Assembly (NCBI GenBank): GCA_002914805.1
Contig: JXTB01000377.1
Coordinates: forward strand, 72,315-136,314
Length of the DNA: 64,000 bases
DNA from: Parasponia andersonii
Lineage: Eukaryota > Streptophyta > Magnoliopsida > Rosales > Cannabaceae
Direction of reading: 5' to 3'
The stretch's first letter is position 1; every line of letters begins with the position of its first letter. Shown here one piece after another: positions 58,701 through 64,000 of this stretch. A program made the position numbers and the translations under genes. The notes under the pieces are model-generated. The model was not told the DNA's origin, searched no databases, and saw only the letters and a list, made by a program, of their open reading frames with translations.

Positions 58701-61239
58701 AGAGCAGAGAAGTTTCGGGTCATCTGGGACATCTGGACGAATGTTTCCAGATTCTGAGGCAATATCGGATGCATCTGAACCCCAAGAAATGTGCATTCGA
58801 TGTGTCCTCCGGCCAATTCCTGGGGTACATCGTAAGCAGAAGGGGTATCAAGGCCAACCCTACCCAGTTGTCCTCTATCGCAGACGTGCAGAGACTCTCG
58901 ACTATTTGGGAAGTCCAGCGCCTGGCCGGGAAGATAGCCGCCCTCAACCAGTTCGTCTCCAAGATGTCTAACCGATGCAAGCCCTTTTCCCAGTGCATAA
59001 AGAGAAGCTCCACTGTTGCTTGGGGGAGGAACAGGACAAAGCACTGACAGACCTCAAGCTGTACCTAAGTCACCCTCCCATCCTGGCTTCCCCGGTAAAG
59101 GGGGAGCGCCTGTACACTTATTTAGCAGTGTCCGAAGTAGCAATCGGTGCCGTACTATTCATCGAGGAAGACAGAAAGCAGAAGCCAGTGTTTTATACGA
59201 GCTGCATGCTCCTGAACGCCGAGACGTTGTATAGTATGGCGGAGAAACTGATCCTTGCTCTGCTCAATGCTAAGAAGAGACTCAGGCAATACTTTGAAGT
59301 GCACTCTATTACCGTGTACACGGACTTCCCCATATGGTAGATCTTGACTAAACCAGACCTGTCAGGGCGACTAACTAGGTAGGCCATTGAACTGGGGATA
59401 AACGACATCGAGTATCGGCCCCAAGTAGCGAAGAAGAGGCAGGTCATAGCGGATTTCCTAGTGGAAATCAAATCTTTCAGCGAGCTGCATGATCTGCTTT
59501 AAATGTCTCAACCTCACCACCCTTCGGTCTAGACCCTCTACACCGATGGATCCACGAACGCTTCGGGGTCAGGTATCAGGATAGTCCTGCAGACCCCAAC
59601 AGGACTCAGAGTAGAGAAAGCCTTGAGGCTCAGATTCCAAGCCACGAACAACGAGGCGGAGTACGAGGCCCTGCTGCAAGGCCTTAAACTGGCCCTACAT
59701 TTCCGAGTAGAGAGCATCACAGTAATGACCAACTCACAGTTGGTCGTGGGTCAGATCAGGGGAGACTTCGAAGTAAAAGAGCCAAGATTACACATGTACT
59801 TTTCCAAAGTAATGGGGACGAAAGCCCGCTTTAGCAGCTTTATTATCGAACAGATTCTCAGGGAGATGAACCAGAAGGCTGATGAGCTAGCTAAGAGTGC
59901 GTCGACCAGACGAACGGGGCACGCAGAGATTCTCCTGGAAGACAGAAATACATAGGACCCCCCGGAAACCCCCGCACGTCATGTATTTGCGGCCGGCCCC
60001 ACAGATGAAGGTTGGATGAAACCCATCACCCAGTATTTGGCATTAGGGAACCTGCCCGCAGATCCCCAGGAAGCAAGGTCGATCAGGCTAAAAGCTGCCA
60101 GATACTCGATGGTGGGGGAACAACTATATAGGAGATCGACAATGGGGCCGATACTGCGGTGCGTAGGTCCTGTCGAAGTGTAGAAACTGATGGAAGAAAT
60201 CCACGAGAGAGCATGCAGCAACCACTCTGGCGGATGTAGCCTCGCCCATAAGGCTTTGACGGTTGGATACTTCTGGCCATACATAATGACAGAGGTGGCC
60301 AAGTTCATAAAAAAATATGATAAGTGCTAGAGGTTCGCCCCGATAAAATGCCAACCCACGGAGAATCTCCATTCGAACATAACACCCTGGCCATTTGCCA
60401 AGTGGGGTTTGGACATCATCGGAGAACTACCTAGAAGTCTAAGGGGAAGAAAGTACGTCCTGTTGGCCACAGATTATTTTACTAAATGGGTAGAGGCTGA
60501 AGCCTACGCGACCGTAAACAAAGCAAACACAATTAACTTCATGTGGAAAAATATAATCTGTCAATACGGGATTCCGAAAGAGATAAACGCCGACCATGGC
60601 ACACAGTTCCAAAATGCTAAACTCAAGGAATTGTGCGAGCTATATGATATAAGGCTCAGTTTCTCTTCCGTGAACTACCCTCAGGGGAACGGCCAAGCAG
60701 AGGCAACGAACAAAGCCATATTCAGCAATATCAAAAAGAACTTGCAGGAGAATAAAGGTAAGTGGTTAAAAGAGCTACCAGCCGTTATGTAGGCCCATCG
60801 AACCACGGAGCAGAGGTCGACTGGAAGAACGCCATTTGCCATGGTCTACAGATCAGAGGCTGTGATCCCGACCGAGGTCGGCCTCCCGACACTTCGCTCT
60901 GAAGTGGTAAGAGATGCCCTCTTAAACGAACGGCAACTAAGCCACAATACAGACTTCCTGGAAGAAATGAGAAACATGGCCCTGGTCCACCTGGCTTCGT
61001 ACCACCAGCAGGCTAGGTCCTACTACGCAAAGAAGGTTAGTGCTCAATGATTCAATGTCTGGGATTGGGTCTTGAAAGTTAGAACAGGGAATTCCTCGAA
61101 ACTGGACTCTAATTGGATTGGACCCTATGAGGTGATCAAAGCACTTGACAATGGTGCATATGTCCTGAAAGAACTCAAGAGCAGAAAAGACTTGCCGAAC
61201 ACGTGGAACGCTCAGCACTTAAAAAAGTATCACGTGTGA
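55730..61239 (+). pseudogene. gag-pol: Tat gypsy gag-pro-pol polyprotein, copy 2 (defective)
   Basis: From the ATG at 55730 a single frame, apart from stops, covers coiled coil, Gag (56165-56850), knuckle (57080-57125), protease with D-G-G-S-S (about 57541) and reverse transcriptase (58200-59020, Y-I-D-D at 58679-58690). A G lost from a G-run near 59022-59027 then shifts the frame, which continues through RNase H, second RNase H and integrase to the TGA at 61237. Gag and Pol are thus one polyprotein in this family. More than ten stops occur, mostly CAG to TAG, TGG to TAG or CGA to TGA. The second RNase H keeps D-G-S and A-E-Y but its later Asp is Asn (T-N-S-Q). The integrase D-D-E residues look intact. 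Confidence 0.93.
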
Positions 61240-61735
61240 AAACACGTGCATGTGATGTAAGACCCACGTGAATACTTATATTATTGAAAAGCTTAAATCC
61301 AAAACAGGTTAAGTTCCCTTTTTGCCGCATGGATTTATCTTTTAGATTGCTATGGAAAAAGGGTATGCCCACAGTGGCAGACCCCACGCACTATTCACGT
61401 GTGAGACACATGCATATGATGTAAGACCCACGTGAATGCTTATCTTATTGAAAAGTTTAAATCTAACACAGGTTAAGTTCCCATTTTGCCGCATGAATTT
61501 ATCTTTTGGATTGCTATGGAAAAGGGGTTTGCCCATAGTGGTAGACTCCACGCACTATTCACGTGTGAGACACATGCATATGATGTAAGACCCATGTGAA
61601 TGCCTATATTATCGAAGAGCTTAAATCCAAAGCGGGTCAAGTTCCCTTTTTGCTGCATGGATTTATCTTTTGGATTGCTATGGAAAAGGAGTCCGCCCAC
61701 AGTAGCAGACCCCATGCACTATTCACGCAATCAAG
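61235..61735 (+). repeat. 164-bp tandem repeats, three units, copy 2
   Basis: The start 'gatgtaagaccca' recurs at 61254, 61418 and 61582, exactly 164 bp apart. Each unit ends in a decayed version of the GGTCTGCC/GGCAGACC hairpin found in copy 1 (near 61375, 61540 and 61700). Confidence 0.9.
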
Positions 61736-62460
61736 GATCGTACTATGGGGATCACGTCGCTCGTCGACAACTCGAGAAAACGTACAAAGAGGAAAAAGCT
61801 GCGCAACCAAAAACTTGCCAGCAGACCTCAAAATTGATCGTACTATGGGGATCACGTTGCTTGTCGACGACCCGAGAAAACGTACGAAGAGGAAAGAGCT
61901 GCGCAACCAAAAACTTGCCAGCAGATCTTAAAATCGATCGTACTATGGGAATCACGTCGCTTGTCGAAGACCCGAGAAAATGTACGAAGAGGAAAGAGCT
62001 ACGTAACCAAAAACTTACTAGCAGACCTCAAAAGCGATCATACTATGGAGATCACGTCGCTTGTCGACGACCCGCGAAAATGTACAAAGAGGAAAGAGCT
62101 GCGCAACTAAAAATTTGCCAGCAAACCTCAAAATCGATCGTACTATGGGGATTACGTCGCTTGTCGACGACCCGAGAAAATGTACGAAGAGAAAAGAGCT
62201 GCGCAACCGAAAACTTGACAGTAGAACTCGAAAATGATCGTACTATGGGGATCATGTCACTTGTCGACGACCCAAAAAAACATACGAAGGGGAAAGAGCT
62301 GTACAACCAAAACTTGCCAGCAGACCTCGAAAACAATCGTACTATAGGAATCACATCGCTTGTCAACGACCCGAGAAAATGTACGAAGAGGAAGAAGCTG
62401 CGCAACCAAAAACTTGCCAGCAGATCTCGAAAATGATCGTACTATGGGGATCATATCGTG
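61736..62460 (+). repeat. 100-bp tandem array, copy 2 (about 7-8 units)
   Basis: The word 'tcgtactat' (or a one-base variant) starts units at 61738, 61838, 61938, 62038, 62138, 62238, 62337 and 62437. The period is 100 bp with one 99-bp step. Homologous to the 99-bp array of copy 1 but with more than twice the units. Confidence 0.93.
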
Positions 62461-62514
62461 CAAAAAAAATCTATGCCGATGGCCCGAGAAAATGTACGAA
62501 GAAGGAAAGCACAG

Positions 62515-62745
62515 GTCAGGGTCTACCTGTTGGAAACGGACCCTCCCAGACAAAGTTTTGGAAACGGACCCTCCCAGACAAAGTTTTGGAAACGGACCCT
62601 CCCAGACAAAGTTTTAGCAGCATGCAAGGCAAAGATTGGAGAGGTCAGTGTCTACCCGTTGGAAGCAGACCCCATCCAGACAAAGTTTTAGCCGCATGCA
62701 GAGAAAAGGTTAAAAGGGTCAGGGTCTACTCGTTGGAAGCAAAAC
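62515..62745 (+). repeat. 28-bp tandem repeats and longer 'gtctacccgttggaag' repeats
   Basis: 'ggaaacggaccctcccagac' starts at 62532, 62560 and 62588 (28-bp period, three near-identical units). Related longer units follow at about 62650 and 62728. Copy 1 has only diverged single counterparts around 28180-28310. Confidence 0.9.
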
Positions 62746-63362
62746 CTCCCCAAACAACAATTTACTATGCACATGCCAAGCACTAAGACAAAAGTTAAAA
62801 TCGGGCCATGTTTATTATTTCCAAAAAAAAATACATAGGGAACGATCGACGGGGATGCGCACCCAAAAATTCTATCTGCAAGAAGCGGGTCTTGGGCGGA
62901 CTCGCAGAGATACGTCAGAGTGGTAACACCCAGTCTGCTCCCAATGAGAGCCGAGCCCGGGCCTCTTCCTTTGCAATGACGGATCTAGACAGTGATTAAC
63001 AAGCCCCTGGAGCTGATTCCGAGCACGGTCCTATTTGGGGTCAGAGAAGTCCAGCCACACGCGTGGGTCGAACTCTGTCAAGACAAGTTATAACAGAAGT
63101 TATATCTCCTTAGAACTTGATGGGCTAGAGCTAGAATCCCTATCTCTGGAGCTAATCTTGTCAATCATAGCTCGAGGAGGACTTGCTAATAACTCAAAAT
63201 CATGTATGACCGATTCTAGATGGTTACAACAAAGGTCAACTTTACCCCGGATGCGGTCAATAAAGAAAAAGAGAATAGACTAAGGAAAATTGCACTGTTC
63301 TTATTATTTATACAGATGGTTACAATGAGGGTCAGATTTACAAATGTACAAAATTAGGGGCC
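62746..63362. other. region downstream of the antisense gene, copy 2
   Basis: Aligns with 28350-28893 of copy 1, with no sense coding. Probably includes the 3' UTR of the antisense gene. Confidence 0.55.
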
Positions 63363-63514
63363 CTAATTACCTCCAGCCAGGAGAGCGTAGCCAGTTCTGG
63401 CGCTTGGACCAGCCCCAGTGGAGGGTGGCGTACCAAGGTCGGATTCATCACTGGATAAAATGACCACACCAGACCCCTCACCAGTTGATACTCCAAGACC
63501 AGGCTGACCGCCAG
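63363..63514 (-). pseudogene. C-terminal fragment of the antisense Tat gene, copy 2
   Basis: The minus strand is open from 63514 to a TAG at 63365-63363 and matches the end of the copy 1 antisense gene: V-V-I-L-S-S-D-E-S-D, then P-P-S-T-G-A-G-P-S-A, ending in G-G-N before TAG in both elements. The upstream part is removed by the insertion at 63515. The same end point and motif in two diverged elements support the antisense frame as real coding sequence. Confidence 0.7.
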
Positions 63515-64000
63515 TGTGACATCCAACTCCTCACATAATTAAGAGAGCCAATAATAAATATGTTCTAATCGCATATTAGGCATCTAGAAGTCATTAATAC
63601 TAGTTTCATAAAAATATGCTCATTCCTTATGTTATGTGCATTTACATACATGCTATTACACTAATGATTGTCAAAGTGTCCCGATGCAGTGTAAAGGTTC
63701 AATACCCTCAGAGAGAGAGCTCGGTGTGCTAAAAGAACAAAGAATATAATTATGAAACTAATACTATGTGCACATGTATTAAGATAGTACTTGTTGATAA
63801 CTTGGTCAAATAGTAGTCTTTCGGTAAAATGCAATTTTCACGTACTTCGGAGCCAAATTCACTGTGTGTTTAACACGTCAAATAGGCTTAATTCAATGTC
63901 TAGGACTTATTTATAGCATTTTATTTGTCGGCTCCAGGTAAGCACGAGGTGGCATTCAGGACACTAATTGGTATTTTGTTGCACTAAACTAGCTTAGATT
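63515..64000 (+). mobile_element. start of another LTR inserted into gypsy copy 2
   Basis: Homology to copy 1 stops abruptly at 63514, and the new sequence starts TGTGACATCC, a usual LTR start. Composition changes from GC-rich to AT-rich at the same base. Only 486 bp are in the window, so neither family nor target duplication (expected GCCAG) can be checked. Confidence 0.5.

Larger units (their letters stand above)
54820..63514 (+). mobile_element. Tat-lineage Ty3/gypsy retrotransposon, copy 2 (3' end missing)
   Basis: Same family and orientation as copy 1. It has a 5' LTR (54820-55609), the same primer site, a gag-pol frame (55730-61239), three types of tandem repeat (61235-62740), and the C-terminal part of the antisense gene (63363-63514). 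It stops at 63514, where a new LTR start (TGTGACATCC) begins. The rest may lie beyond the window on the far side of that insertion. The target duplication cannot be tested. Confidence 0.9.

Noticed and set aside
62532..62740. Short regular repeats that might suggest a CRISPR array
   Set aside because: Direct head-to-tail 28-bp units without spacers, inside a plant retrotransposon.

Overview
This window is nuclear DNA of a flowering plant, most likely a eudicot. It is AT-rich, introns are short GT-AG introns, and the coding remains belong to plant families: a DUF688 protein, cytosolic ribosomal protein L9, plant Ty1/copia, and Tat-type Ty3/gypsy. I see no organelle or bacterial genes. I could not determine the species. 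Only one large host gene looks intact. Most of the rest is a nested pile of transposable elements in different states of decay.

Layout. 1-1871: part of a long LTR. 2396-3386 and 14596-14883: a three-member family of very small membrane/glycine-rich genes. Copies A and B are dead and copy C is open. About 5245-10830: a fully decayed Ty1/copia element lies between them, itself hit by two MITEs sitting in TA microsatellites. A third MITE is at 12568. 13245-13611: a processed RPL9 pseudogene on the minus strand. 18827-38088: CACTA-type termini that may enclose about 7 kb of transposon. Into this went a complete Tat-lineage gypsy element (21081-33000, perfect 5-bp target duplication). 39898-44040: the DUF688 gene on the minus strand, with three coding exons and a predicted 5' UTR intron. 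45950-54125: an LTR element on the minus strand with 2.3-kb LTRs, an initiator-Met primer site and no coding capacity. 54472-54604: a small Tourist-like MITE. 54820-63514: a second Tat-lineage copy, cut off by another LTR that starts at 63515 and runs out of the window.

The two Tat elements share one plan: LTR, primer site TGGCGCCGTCTGTGGGA, a single gag-pro-RT-RNaseH-aRNaseH-integrase frame, a block of hairpin-containing repeats, a tandem array of about 100 bp units, then a gene on the opposite strand. In the complete copy this antisense gene reads as four exons joined by GT-AG introns. It has a plant gypsy-type transposase-like N-terminal domain, a coiled coil and an acidic tail with a SUMO-interaction-like motif. 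The tail is also recognisable in the second copy. This antisense, intron-bearing passenger gene is the most interesting system here. Both elements are now defective. Most in-frame stops, and every LTR difference counted in a 268-base comparison, are transitions, as expected for methylated, silenced DNA.
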